64,000 nt of DNA from Streptomyces sp. WP-1. Lineage in GTDB: Bacteria > Actinomycetota > Actinomycetes > Streptomycetales > Streptomycetaceae. A program made the translations under genes and the position numbers. The stretch covers positions 4,402,001 to 4,466,000 of the forward strand of contig NZ_CP123923.1 in assembly GCF_030450125.1 (NCBI RefSeq). Direction: 5' to 3'. Below the pieces are notes generated by a model, which saw only the letters and a program-made list of their open reading frames with translations, did no database searches and was not told the origin of the DNA. Within the stretch, counting starts at the first letter, position 1. The number at the start of each line of letters is the position of its first letter. Below, piece after piece: positions 36,455-45,982 of this stretch.

Positions 36455-37399
36455 TCACGCCACCCGGCGCCGGGCGTACTCCGCGATCTCGGTCATCGGC
36501 GGCCGCTCCTCGGTGTCCACCGCGTACGTGCGCGGCTCGAAGCCGGAGGCCCCCCGCTCGAACTGGGTGAGCGCGGGGCGCACGAGATGGCCGCGGGCCA
36601 GCCGCAGCTGGGCCGTGCGGTAGATGGCCGCCGCCATCCGGCCGAGGGCCTGCCCGTCCTGGTGCCGGTGCTTGCGCACCCCGACGTCCACCTGGGCCAG
36701 CGCGTCCAGGCCCACCAGGTGCAGCGCGTCCACCAGCATGCCCAGCTCCACCCCGTACCCGACCGGGAACGGCAGCTGTTCGAGCAGCGAGCGCCGGGCC
36801 GCGTACTCCCCGCCCAGCGGCTGCACGAAGCCCGCCAGCTGCGGCCAGTGCATGTTCAGCAGCGGGCGCGCCATCAGCTCGGTGACCCTGCCGCCCTGCC
36901 CCGCCGTACCGGCGAGCGGACGGTCGTACATCGCCTTGACCAGCTGCACGTCCGGATCGGTGAGCAGCGGGCCGACGATGCCGAGGACGAAGTCGGAGGA
37001 GAACTCCCGCAGGTCCGCGTCGATGAAGCAGATGATGTCCCCGGTGGCGACGAGCAGCGAGCGCCACAGCACCTCGCCCTTGCCCGGCACGGCGGGTATC
37101 CGGGGCAGGATCGCGTCCCGGTGCACCACCCGCGCGCCCGCCGCGGCGGCGACCTCGGAGGTGCGGTCGGTGGAGCCGGAGTCGATCACCAGGACCTCGT
37201 CGACGAGCGGCACCCGCTCCATCAGATCGCGCCGGATCACCGCGACGATCTCGCCGACGGTCTCCTCCTCGTCGAGCGCGGGCAGCACCACGCTGATGGT
37301 CTGGCCGGTGCGCCCCTTCGCCGCCAGGACCTGGTGCGCCGGCCGATCGCGCACGGACCAGGAGCGGTTGCCCATCCAGCGCTCGACTTCTTCCAGCAC
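36455..37399 (-). CDS. gpgS: Glucosyl-3-phosphoglycerate synthase-like glycosyltransferase
   Basis: 314 aa, GT-A fold, GT81-like. UDP-glucose motif SVVLPALDEEETVGEIVAV, the DxD-like IDADLREF metal site, GKGEVLWRSL and the LGGEYAARRSL acceptor region. It should couple UDP-glucose to 3-phosphoglycerate, the start of glucosylglycerate or methylglucose lipopolysaccharide synthesis. The neighbour set otsB-otsA-gpgS-thrC agrees with what I remember from S. coelicolor. Confidence 0.85.
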   Translation of the reverse strand: MLEEVERWMGNRSWSVRDRPAHQVLAAKGRTGQTISVVLPALDEEETVGEIVAVIRRDLMERVPLVDEVLVIDSGSTDRTSEVAAAAGARVVHRDAILPRIPAVPGKGEVLWRSLLVATGDIICFIDADLREFSSDFVLGIVGPLLTDPDVQLVKAMYDRPLAGTAGQGGRVTELMARPLLNMHWPQLAGFVQPLGGEYAARRSLLEQLPFPVGYGVELGMLVDALHLVGLDALAQVDVGVRKHRHQDGQALGRMAAAIYRTAQLRLARGHLVRPALTQFERGASGFEPRTYAVDTEERPPMTEIAEYARRRVA

Positions 37400-37561
37400 G
37401 GTCCCCGGCTCCTCACGCTCGTCTCGCGGCTCGTCTCGCGGTACGGACGACTATCTCAACTCTCCAGGCCTTCGGTTACAGTCTTGAGCAACGCCGATGA
37501 CCATCGCATGTCGGGGGTCGCGCGCGGACACACCGCGATACCGCGGACACAATCGAATACC

Positions 37562-37705
37562 GCTCATCCAGAGGGGCAGAGGGACACGGCCCGATGAAGC
37601 CCCGGCAACCCTCCAGTCGGTTCTCGTTCTCATCACAGCGAGGCTCCCGGCTAGGGAAGGTGCCAAATCCGTCTCACGGCGAAGCGCGTCGTGAGGAAGA
37701 TGAGG
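37562..37705 (+). ncRNA. SAM-I (S-box) riboswitch of thrC
   Basis: The leader of thrC folds as a class I SAM riboswitch. P1 is CTCATC (37563-37568) with GATGAG (37699-37704). Inside lie AGAGGGGCAGAGGGAC and CCCGATGAAGCCCCGGCAAC, with the conserved core GATGAAGCC and GGCAACC, and later GAAGGTGCCAAATCC. These are the SAM-contact elements. The ATG is 20 nt after the P1 3' strand; the ribosome-binding site (GAGGAGAAAGGG) overlaps the P1 3' strand, so the likely mode is translational. SAM binding should lower ThrC synthesis. Confidence 0.9.
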
Positions 37706-37724
37706 AGAAAGGGCCTCGCCTCTC

Positions 37725-39008
37725 ATGGCTGTGCAGACAGTTGCCACCTCCGGTACCCCCACCGTCGATCTCGGCCCCGCCGCCGCCCTCAGCTGTCGCG
37801 AATGCGGCCACCGCGTCCCGCTCGGCCCGGTCTTCGCCTGCGAGGAATGCTTCGGCCCGCTGGAGATCGCCTACGACTTCTCCGCCTACGACACCGAAGA
37901 GCTGCGCAAGCGGATCGAGGACGGCCCCGCCGACATCTGGCGCTACGCCCCGCTGCTGCCGGTCCCGGCCGATGTCGCGGACAAGCCGAACATCAACCCC
38001 GGCTGGACCAAGCTGGTCAAGGCCGACAACCTGGCCCGCGAACTCGGCGTCACCGGCGGTCTGTACGTCAAGGACGACTCCGGCAACCCGACCCACTCCT
38101 TCAAGGACCGGGTCGTCGCCCAGGCCCTGGAGGCGGCCCGCGCCTTCGGCTTCACCACCCTGTCCTGCTCCTCCACCGGCAACCTGGCCGGCGCCGTCGG
38201 CGCCGCCGCCGCCCGCGCCGGACTGCGCTCCTGCGTGTTCATCCCGCACGACCTGGAGCAGGGCAAGGTCGTCATGGCCGCGGTCTACGGCGGTGAGCTG
38301 GTCGGCATCGAGGGCAACTACGACGATGTGAACCGCTTCTGCTCCGAGCTGATCGGCGACCCGGCCGGCGAGGGCTGGGGCTTCGTCAACGTGAACCTGC
38401 GGCCGTACTACGCCGAGGGCTCCAAGACCCTGGCGTACGAGATCTGCGAGCAGCTCGGCTGGCGGCTGCCCGACCAGATCGTGGTCCCGATCGCCTCCGG
38501 CTCCCAGCTCACCAAGATCGACAAGGGGCTCCGGGAGCTGATCGGGCTGGGGCTGGTCGAGGACCGGCCGTACAAGATCTTCGGCGCCCAGGCCGAGGGC
38601 TGCTCGCCGGTGTCGACGGCCTACAAGGCGGGCCACGACGTCGTACGGCCCCAGAAGCCCAACACCATCGCCAAGTCCCTCGCCATCGGCAACCCGGCCG
38701 ACGGCCCCTACGTCCTGGACATCGCCCGGCGCACCGGCGGCGCGGTGGAGGACGTGACGGACGAGCAGGTCGTGGCCGCGATCAAGCTGCTGGCCCGCAC
38801 CGAGGGCATCTTCGCCGAGACGGCCGGCGGGGTGACCGTCGGCGTCACCAGGAAGCTGATCGAGAGCGGGGCGCTCGACCCGGCGAAGACCACCGTCGTC
38901 CTCAACACCGGCGACGGCCTCAAGACCCTCGACGCGGTGGCCGGCACCGGCCTGACCGCCACCATCCGCCCGAACCTGGACTCCTTCCGAGAGGCTGGCC
39001 TCGCATGA
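37725..39008 (+). CDS. thrC: Threonine synthase
   Basis: 427 aa. N-terminal zinc-ribbon-like CRECGHRVPLGPVFACEECFG, then the PLP fold: K127 in NPTHSFKDR is the Schiff-base lysine, with SSTGNLAGAVGAAAARAG and ASGSQLTKI. It converts O-phosphohomoserine to threonine, at the branch with methionine. A SAM riboswitch in the leader ties it to methionine supply. The stop overlaps the MoaD/ThiS start (ATGA). Confidence 0.95.
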   Translation: MAVQTVATSGTPTVDLGPAAALSCRECGHRVPLGPVFACEECFGPLEIAYDFSAYDTEELRKRIEDGPADIWRYAPLLPVPADVADKPNINPGWTKLVKADNLARELGVTGGLYVKDDSGNPTHSFKDRVVAQALEAARAFGFTTLSCSSTGNLAGAVGAAAARAGLRSCVFIPHDLEQGKVVMAAVYGGELVGIEGNYDDVNRFCSELIGDPAGEGWGFVNVNLRPYYAEGSKTLAYEICEQLGWRLPDQIVVPIASGSQLTKIDKGLRELIGLGLVEDRPYKIFGAQAEGCSPVSTAYKAGHDVVRPQKPNTIAKSLAIGNPADGPYVLDIARRTGGAVEDVTDEQVVAAIKLLARTEGIFAETAGGVTVGVTRKLIESGALDPAKTTVVLNTGDGLKTLDAVAGTGLTATIRPNLDSFREAGLA

Positions 39009-39283
39009 GCGTGACCGTTCGCATCCCCACCATCCTGCGCACCTACACCGGCGGACAGGCCGAGGTCGCCGCCGAGGGCACGACCCTCGGCGAGGTCATC
39101 GAGGACCTGGAGAAGAACCACACCGGCATCGCCGCCCGCGTCCTGGACGACCAGGGCAAGCTGCGCCGGTTCGTGAACGTCTACGTCAACGACGACGACG
39201 TCCGTTTCGAGCAGGGCCTTCAGACCTCCACCCCGGACGGCGCGGGCGTCTCCATCATCCCTGCGGTGGCCGGCGGCTGCTGA
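39005..39283 (+). CDS. MoaD/ThiS-family ubiquitin-like protein with GGC end
   Basis: 92 aa. Beta-grasp fold with VTVRIPTILRTYTGGQAEVA, TLGEVIEDLEKNHTGIAARV, RFVNVYVNDDDVRF. The C-terminus is PAVAGGC, not the free GG of active sulfur carriers. It overlaps the thrC stop by 4 bp (ATGA), as in the CysO/thrC arrangement of actinobacteria, where the carrier delivers sulfur for a CysM-type cysteine synthesis. A terminal residue after GG means a JAMM-type protease must first remove the Cys, as in QbsE/QbsD. Confidence 0.88.
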   Translation: MSVTVRIPTILRTYTGGQAEVAAEGTTLGEVIEDLEKNHTGIAARVLDDQGKLRRFVNVYVNDDDVRFEQGLQTSTPDGAGVSIIPAVAGGC

Positions 39284-39335
39284 CCGAATGATCGGTCATT
39301 ACCTCGGGTAATGACGGTCACCGAAGGTACCTCGG

Positions 39336-39370
39336 ATTGCCCTCTCCGTGAGAGAAGCGGAGGGGGCAAT
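39336..39370 (+). terminator. Terminator hairpin after the thrC-moaD operon
   Basis: A 13-bp stem with one G-T wobble: ATTGCCCTCTCCG (39336-39348) with CGGAGGGGGCAAT (39358-39370), loop TGAGAGAAG, followed by TCTGTGTG. It ends the operon that stops at 39283. The first 50 bases of the gap also hold two smaller hairpins (39282-39297 and 39297-39313). Confidence 0.65.
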
Positions 39371-39727
39371 TCTGTGTGATTGAGCGCGGTACAGTTGGGG
39401 AACGCGCCCTCCGGCGATCGAGGGTAAGCCCTCGATTCTCTTCCGCGGTCCCGACAAGAAGCAGCCAAAATACACGGGTATTCCGCGGCTTTTGCGTCTT
39501 TTATGGGGCCCGACTTGCCCTGAATTCGGGCGAATTCTCCCCACATTCCGGATCGTTCCCGTCCAGAATTCTCGTCCAATTGACCTGTTGCAGAGGGCAG
39601 TTGGACAGATACATTCAGCCGCGGTCGACGCGTTCCGGCGCACGCCCCCGACGCATTGGGGGGCGAGGTCTGACCCGGGTCCGCGAAGTGCGGATCTGTG
39701 CAAGGGCCAGTAATAGGGGAGTTAGGC
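39371..39727 (+). promoter_or_regulatory. Long structured leader and promoter region of the cold-shock gene
   Basis: 357 bp without a gene. It contains a hairpin ATCGAGGG-TAAG-CCCTCGAT (39417-39436), the repeat GAATTCGGGCGAATTC (39521-39536), and a candidate promoter TTGCAG (39588-39593) - 16 bp - TACATT (39610-39615), ~110 bp upstream of the ATG. The stretch is less GC-rich than its surroundings. Long structured leaders are usual for cold-shock mRNAs. The box assignment is weak. Confidence 0.4.
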
Positions 39728-39931
39728 ATGGCTCAGGGCACCGTCAAGTGGTTCAACGCGGAGAAGGGGTACGGCTTCATCGCGGTCGACGGTGGTGCGG
39801 ACGTCTTCGTCCATTACAGCGCCATTCAGATGGACGGCTACCGCACCCTGGAGGAGGGCCAGCGAGTGGAGTTCGAGATCTCGCAGGGCCAGAAGGGTCC
39901 GCAGGCCGACATGGTTCGCGTCGCCGTCTGA
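39728..39931 (+). CDS. Cold-shock protein, CspA family
   Basis: 67 aa from ATG 39728, with a GGGGAG site. OB-fold with RNP-1 KGYGFI and RNP-2 VFVHYSAI, and N-terminal [20 protein letters not shown]. It binds single-stranded RNA and DNA and melts structure. It has a long leader and its own terminator, so it is monocistronic. Confidence 0.96.
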   Translation: MAQGTVKWFNAEKGYGFIAVDGGADVFVHYSAIQMDGYRTLEEGQRVEFEISQGQKGPQADMVRVAV

Positions 39932-39943
39932 ACGTTTCTCCAC

Positions 39944-39981
39944 CGAAGGGCCCGCACCTCGCACAGGGTGCGGGCCCTTCG
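39944..39981 (+). terminator. Terminator of the cold-shock gene
   Basis: A perfect 15-bp stem (39944-39958 with 39967-39981), arms CGAAGGGCCCGCACC and GGTGCGGGCCCTTCG, loop TCGCACAG, 12 bp after the stop. Confidence 0.85.
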
Positions 39982-40120
39982 GCGTGCCCGCGGCCGGGTG
40001 CCCGCGCGTGTCCGCCTCCGGCTGACCCCGGCCACCCGCGGGCCCCGGTGAGGCCAAGGCGCTTGCGCCCGTCCGTCACCCGACCGCCACCCCCTCGACG
40101 AGCCCGCTGCGCGGGCACAC

Positions 40121-40165
40121 CTTGCACTCGGGCATGCCGAGTGCTAATCATTGGCGTTAGCACTC
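40121..40165 (+). promoter_or_regulatory. CIRCE/HrcA operator, with overlapping groEL2 promoter and an extra arm
   Basis: CIRCE arms CTTGCACTC (40121-40129) and GAGTGCTAA (40139-40147) around a 9-nt spacer. A further TTAGCACTC arm follows at 40157-40165. TTGCAC (40122-40127) and TAATCA (40145-40150) are separated by 17 bp and form a vegetative promoter, so HrcA binding would block RNA polymerase directly. The groEL2 ATG is 160 bp downstream of the -10. Confidence 0.85.
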
Positions 40166-40180
40166 TGAAGGTGAGAGTGA

Positions 40181-41932
<1,752 letters not shown>

Positions 41933-41959
41933 TCGACCTCCGGTTGATCAACGTCCTTA

Positions 41960-42004
41960 CCGAGGGCGGCACTTCCTGTCAGGGACAGGGGGTGCCGCCC
42001 TCGG
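41960..42004 (+). terminator. Terminator of groEL2
   Basis: 13-bp stem CCGAGGGCGGCAC (41960-41972) with GTGCCGCCCTCGG (41992-42004), with an inner CTGTC/GACAG stem; GCTTTG follows. 27 bp after the stop. Confidence 0.8.
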
Positions 42005-42163
42005 GCTTTGCCCGGGCCTCAGTCGCGTCCGGGCGTGTCCGGCGTCACAGCCGGCCGCTTCCGGGTCCGGGAATGCCTGCCTCTGTACAGCGGCTTACTT
42101 AAGCAGCTACAACAATGCGCATTCACATACCGCCCGGTCAGCAGCTTTCCGAGGAGCCCCCAC

Positions 42164-43291
42164 GTGACCGTCGACACGCCGCCCGCCACCCGCGCGGCCC
42201 AGGTACTCTCCCGCCCCATCACCCTCAACGGCCTCACCGTCCCCAACCGGATCGTGATGGCGCCGATGACCCGGATGTTCTCCCCGGGCGGCATCCCCGG
42301 CGAGGACGTGCGCTCGTACTACTCCCGTCGCGCCGCCGCCGGTGTCGGCCTGATCGTCACCGAGGGCACCTACGTCGGCCATGACTCGGCCGGCCAGAGC
42401 GACCGGGTGCCGCGGTTCCACGGCGAGGAGCAGCTCGCGGGCTGGGCGAAGGTCGCCGAGGACGTGCACGCGGCGGGCGGCACGATCGTCCCGCAGCTGT
42501 GGCACATCGGCATGGTCCGCAAGGACGGCGACGCCCCCTTCCCGGCCGCCCCCGCGATGGGCCCCTCCGGCCTGGTCACCGCCGGCGCCGAGCCCACCGG
42601 CAAGGCCATGACGCAGCAGGACGTCGACGACGTCATCGCCGCGTTCGCCCAGGCGGCCGCGGACGCCGAGCGCATCGGCTTCGACGGCGTGGAGCTGCAC
42701 GGCGCCCACGGCTACCTCCTCGACCAGTTCCTGTGGGCGGGCACCAACCGCCGCACCGACGCCTACGGCGGCGACCTGGCGGCCCGCACCAGGTTCGCCG
42801 CGGAGATCGTCGCGGCGGTCCGCGAGCGCGTCTCGGCCACCTTCCCCGTCCTCTTCCGCTACTCGCAGTGGAAGCAGCAGGACTACAACGCCCGGCTCGC
42901 CGAGACCCCGCAGGAGCTGGAGGCGATCCTGGCCCCGCTCGCCGCGGCCGGCGTCGACGTTTTCCACGCCTCCACCCGCCGCTACTGGAAGCCCGAGTTC
43001 GACGGCTCCGACCTCAACCTCGCGGGCTGGACGAAGAAGCTCACCGGCAAGCAGACCATCACCGTCGGCTCGGTCGGCCTCGACGGCGACTTCACCGGCG
43101 CGTTCGTCGGCGAGGGCTCCCCGGTGCAGGGCATCGACGACCTGCTCGACCGCCTGGAGGCCGACGAGTTCGACATGATCGCGGTCGGCCGCGCGCTGCT
43201 CCAGGACCCCGAGTGGGCGGCGAAGGTGCTCGCGGGCCGGGTGTCGGAGCTGGCGCCGTACGACGCGGCGGCCCTGAAGACGCTCAGCTGA
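42164..43291 (+). CDS. NADH:flavin oxidoreductase / old yellow enzyme
   Basis: 375 aa from GTG 42164 (VTVDTPPATRAAQVLSRPI); GAGGAG lies 8 nt before it. TIM-barrel OYE: VPNRIVMAPMTRMFSPGGIP, PQLWHIGM, the FMN- and substrate-site GFDGVELHGAHGYLLDQFLW, FRYSQWKQQDY and FDMIAVGRALLQDPEWAAKV. It reduces activated C=C bonds with NAD(P)H; the substrate is unknown. It ends 4 bp before the next, convergent stop. Confidence 0.9.
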   Translation: MTVDTPPATRAAQVLSRPITLNGLTVPNRIVMAPMTRMFSPGGIPGEDVRSYYSRRAAAGVGLIVTEGTYVGHDSAGQSDRVPRFHGEEQLAGWAKVAEDVHAAGGTIVPQLWHIGMVRKDGDAPFPAAPAMGPSGLVTAGAEPTGKAMTQQDVDDVIAAFAQAAADAERIGFDGVELHGAHGYLLDQFLWAGTNRRTDAYGGDLAARTRFAAEIVAAVRERVSATFPVLFRYSQWKQQDYNARLAETPQELEAILAPLAAAGVDVFHASTRRYWKPEFDGSDLNLAGWTKKLTGKQTITVGSVGLDGDFTGAFVGEGSPVQGIDDLLDRLEADEFDMIAVGRALLQDPEWAAKVLAGRVSELAPYDAAALKTLS

Positions 43292-43295
43292 GGAC

Positions 43296-43877
43296 TCAGA
43301 TCCCGCCGATGTTGCCGTTCAGCGGCTCGATGTCGACGCGTACGGGGGTGCCCCACACGCGGAGCACCTCGTAGTCGGTGAACTCGTGCACCAGCCGGTA
43401 CGCCATCGCGGGCCGCGCCCCGCGCCGCTGGGCGGCGAGGTACGCCTCGGCCTCCCGGCGGTCCCGCCGGGGTGTGCCGCACAGCTGCCACTCCTGGCCG
43501 TTCCACAGCTCCGGCAGCCAGCGCTGCTGGGGCTGCGGGCGGTCGGCCCGGACGCCGTACCGGGAGGGCGCGGTGGCCACCGGCTCGGCCGGGTTCGCCC
43601 TGCCCCCGTACTCCGAGCGGCGGGCGGCCCGGCGCCGGGTCTCGCACAGCAGGCACAGGTCGGGGGCGCTCTCGTCCACCGGTCCGTGCGGATGCTCGGC
43701 GCACCGGGTGGCCGGCGCGTTCGCCCCGACGCTCTCCTCCAGCAGGTCCAGCGCCCTGCGCAGATCCGTCCTGATCTCCTGGAGCCGCCCGTCCGGAGTG
43801 TCGGCGGCCAACGCCTCCCCGTGCTCCCCGAGCAGCCGGAGCGCTCGGCCGAGGGCGGTCAGCTGGGCGTGATTCAT
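43296..43877 (-). CDS. Hypothetical protein with a Cys/His cluster
   Basis: 193 aa, soluble. The middle holds C-AEH-PHG and DLCLLCETRRR, a CxxH..H..CxxC arrangement that could bind zinc. A C-terminal beta/alpha part (WNGQEWQLCGTPRRDRREAE) follows. No family was recognised. Confidence 0.6.
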   Translation of the reverse strand: MNHAQLTALGRALRLLGEHGEALAADTPDGRLQEIRTDLRRALDLLEESVGANAPATRCAEHPHGPVDESAPDLCLLCETRRRAARRSEYGGRANPAEPVATAPSRYGVRADRPQPQQRWLPELWNGQEWQLCGTPRRDRREAEAYLAAQRRGARPAMAYRLVHEFTDYEVLRVWGTPVRVDIEPLNGNIGGI

Positions 43878-43978
43878 GGTGGTGGGTTCCGGTCGGTAGA
43901 CGAATTACTGGCGTGGTCCTCGCCCCCAGTGTCCAGGATGCCGCCGGGCGGCCGGGGAGGTTGTGCTGGGGTGGGGCC

Positions 43979-44941
43979 ATGGCGACTTCTGCGGAGCGGC
44001 TGATCGAGGGGCTTCGGCGGTTCAACGACGCCCACCCCTGGGACCACAACGCCCACTACCACCCCTGGCTGCTACGGCAGTTGCCCCCGCGGTCCGGCCG
44101 GGCGCTGGACGTGGGATGCGGTGCCGGTGAGCTGGCGCGGCTGCTGGCCGGGCGGGCGGAGCGGGTGGAGGCGGTCGACTCCGACCCGGGGATCCTGGAG
44201 CGGGCGCGGGAGCACGGCGGGGCCGCCGCGAACGTCCGGTACACCCTGGCCGCCGCCCCCGACGGGCTGCCGCCCGGCCCGTACGACGTCATCACCTGTG
44301 TCGCCGTACTGCACCACCTCCCCTTCGCCGAGACCCTCGCCCGGTTCCGGGCGGAGCTGGCGCCCGGCGGGACGCTGGTCGTCGTGGGGTGCGCCCGGGA
44401 CGAGGACGTGCGCGGGGTGCTCTCCGTGCCGCTCAACGCGCTGTTCGGCTGGGTGAAGAACCGGGGGCGGGCCGTCACGGAACGGCCCGTGGCGATGACC
44501 GCGCCCGTCCAGGGGCCGGACATGGACTTCTCAGAGATTGCCGGACAGGCCCGTCGGCTGCTGCCCGGGGTCCGGCTGCGGCGGGGTTTCTTCTGGCGCT
44601 ACACCCTGGTGTGGCGCGCTCCGTGCGAGGGTGAGCCAGGTGGCCAGGAAGCCGACCGTGTAGCCGGTGAGGAGGCCGCCCGCGTAGATCGCCGCGGTGG
44701 CCGCGAGGCTCCGGTTGCCGGCCAGCAGGGGGAAGAGGGCCCAGCCCGAGGGGCCGATCGCCGTCGCGCCGACCTTCGTGCCGAGCATCGCGAACGCGCC
44801 GATGAAGGCGCCGCCCGCCGCGCCGCCCGCGCAGGCGGTCAGGAAGGGCCGGCCGAGGGGGAGGGAGACGCCGTAGATCAGCGGCTCGCCGACACCGAGC
44901 AGCCCGGCGGGCAGGGCCGAGCGGATCGTCGTACGCAGTGA
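43979..44941 (+). CDS. SAM-dependent methyltransferase with an antisense C-terminal extension
   Basis: 320 aa from ATG 43979 (MATSAERLIEG). A class I methyltransferase: ALDVGCGAGELARLL (motif I), VDSDPGILERAR, then YDVITCVAVLHHLPFAETL and LAPGGTLVVVGC. The recognisable domain ends near WRYTLVWRAP (44621). The frame then runs 107 further codons over the opposite strand of the PTS gene with a low-complexity, Glu/Arg/Gly-rich sequence. Such tails look like non-coding reading. A lost stop codon is the simplest reading (see findings). Confidence 0.75.
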   Translation: MATSAERLIEGLRRFNDAHPWDHNAHYHPWLLRQLPPRSGRALDVGCGAGELARLLAGRAERVEAVDSDPGILERAREHGGAAANVRYTLAAAPDGLPPGPYDVITCVAVLHHLPFAETLARFRAELAPGGTLVVVGCARDEDVRGVLSVPLNALFGWVKNRGRAVTERPVAMTAPVQGPDMDFSEIAGQARRLLPGVRLRRGFFWRYTLVWRAPCEGEPGGQEADRVAGEEAARVDRRGGREAPVAGQQGEEGPARGADRRRADLRAEHRERADEGAARRAARAGGQEGPAEGEGDAVDQRLADTEQPGGQGRADRRTQ

Positions 44942-45967
44942 GCGGTCGTGGCGCAGCCGGACGTACACCGCGAGGGCCGCGCCCACCTGGCCCGCGCCCG
45001 CCATGGACAGCAGGGGGAGCAGGACGGTGTAGCCCTGCTGCTGGATGAGGGTGGCGTGGATGGGGATCAGGGCCTGGTGCAGGCCCAGCATGACCAGGGG
45101 GAGGAAGAGGCCGCCCAGCAGGAGTCCGGCCAGCGCGCCCGTCGTGGCCAGCAGCCAGTTCGCGGCGGCGCCGATCGCGGTGGCGACCGTGCCGGCCGCG
45201 TACATCAGGCCGTAGAGCGTGATCAGGCCGGGGACGAGGACGGTCACCGTCGGGGTGAGCAGGACGTCCAGGGTCTCGGGGACGCGGCCCCGGCACAGCC
45301 GCTCCACCCGGGTGGCGAGGAAGGCCGCCGCCAGTGCGCCGAGGACCCCGCCCTGGCCGGGGGCGAGCTGCGTCCCGAACACCGTCACCTTCGCCACGCC
45401 CGGGTACACGACCACCGCCGCCACCGCCCCGCCCAGCACGGGGGTGCCGCCGAACTCCTGGGCCGTGTTGTAGCCGACGAACACCGCGAGCAGCGCCATG
45501 AAGGCCGACGCGACCGTGCTGAGCGCGGGGGTCAGGCCGGGCAGCCAGCCGGCGTTCAGGAGCACGCCGTTGAGGCCGGCGAGGATGCCGCAGCCGATCA
45601 GGGCCGGGATGAGGGGGACGAAGACGCCGGCCACGCGGCGCAGGGCCGTCTTGAAAGGGGTGGCGTCACGGCGGCGCAGGTTCTCCTTCAGGGCCGCTCC
45701 GGCCGGGGGCCGCCCCTGGACCCGCGCCCGCACCTCGTCGGTCACCGCGTCCACCACGCCCGGCCCCAGCACGATCTGCCACGCGGCCCCGTCCTCCACC
45801 ACTCCCAGCACCCCCGGCACCGATCGCAGCCCGGTGCCGTCCGCCGCGTCCGGGTCGGCGAGGGTGAGCCGCAGCCGGGTCATGCAGTGGGTCACGGAGG
45901 TGACGTTGGCGGGGCCGCCGAGGCGGGTCAGGACGGCGGTCGCGGTGGAGGTGGGGTCCGTGTGCAC
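44531..45967 (-). CDS. PTS sugar transporter EIIBC (MurP-like)
   Basis: 478 aa. EIIB domain at the N-terminus with the phosphorylated cysteine C28 (VTHCMTRLRLTL), then an EIIC with ~10 membrane helices (AGVFVPLIPALIGCGILAGL, GVLGALAAAFLATRV, LMYAAGTVATAIGAAANWLL, GYTVGFLATWLTL). No EIIA domain; EIIA-Glc must come from elsewhere, as for E. coli MurP. Next to murQ it probably imports MurNAc as the 6-phosphate. The C-terminal ~30 residues (ARSAPHQGVAPEETPPQPDP...) lie opposite the methyltransferase 3' end and look like an extension. Confidence 0.82.
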   Translation of the reverse strand: MHTDPTSTATAVLTRLGGPANVTSVTHCMTRLRLTLADPDAADGTGLRSVPGVLGVVEDGAAWQIVLGPGVVDAVTDEVRARVQGRPPAGAALKENLRRRDATPFKTALRRVAGVFVPLIPALIGCGILAGLNGVLLNAGWLPGLTPALSTVASAFMALLAVFVGYNTAQEFGGTPVLGGAVAAVVVYPGVAKVTVFGTQLAPGQGGVLGALAAAFLATRVERLCRGRVPETLDVLLTPTVTVLVPGLITLYGLMYAAGTVATAIGAAANWLLATTGALAGLLLGGLFLPLVMLGLHQALIPIHATLIQQQGYTVLLPLLSMAGAGQVGAALAVYVRLRHDRSLRTTIRSALPAGLLGVGEPLIYGVSLPLGRPFLTACAGGAAGGAFIGAFAMLGTKVGATAIGPSGWALFPLLAGNRSLAATAAIYAGGLLTGYTVGFLATWLTLARSAPHQGVAPEETPPQPDPGQQPTGLSGNL

Positions 45968-45982
45968 CCTTCGAGCGTGCGG

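Noticed and set aside
40139..40165. Stand-alone inverted repeat GAGTGCTAA-N9-TTAGCACTC as the CIRCE
   Set aside because: The canonical orientation is TTAGCACTC-N9-GAGTGCTAA; that is present 40121-40147, so this pair is an extra arm.
44622..44941. A second functional domain on the methyltransferase
   Set aside because: The extra residues are antisense to a real membrane-transport gene and of low complexity, so read-through is a better explanation than a fused domain.
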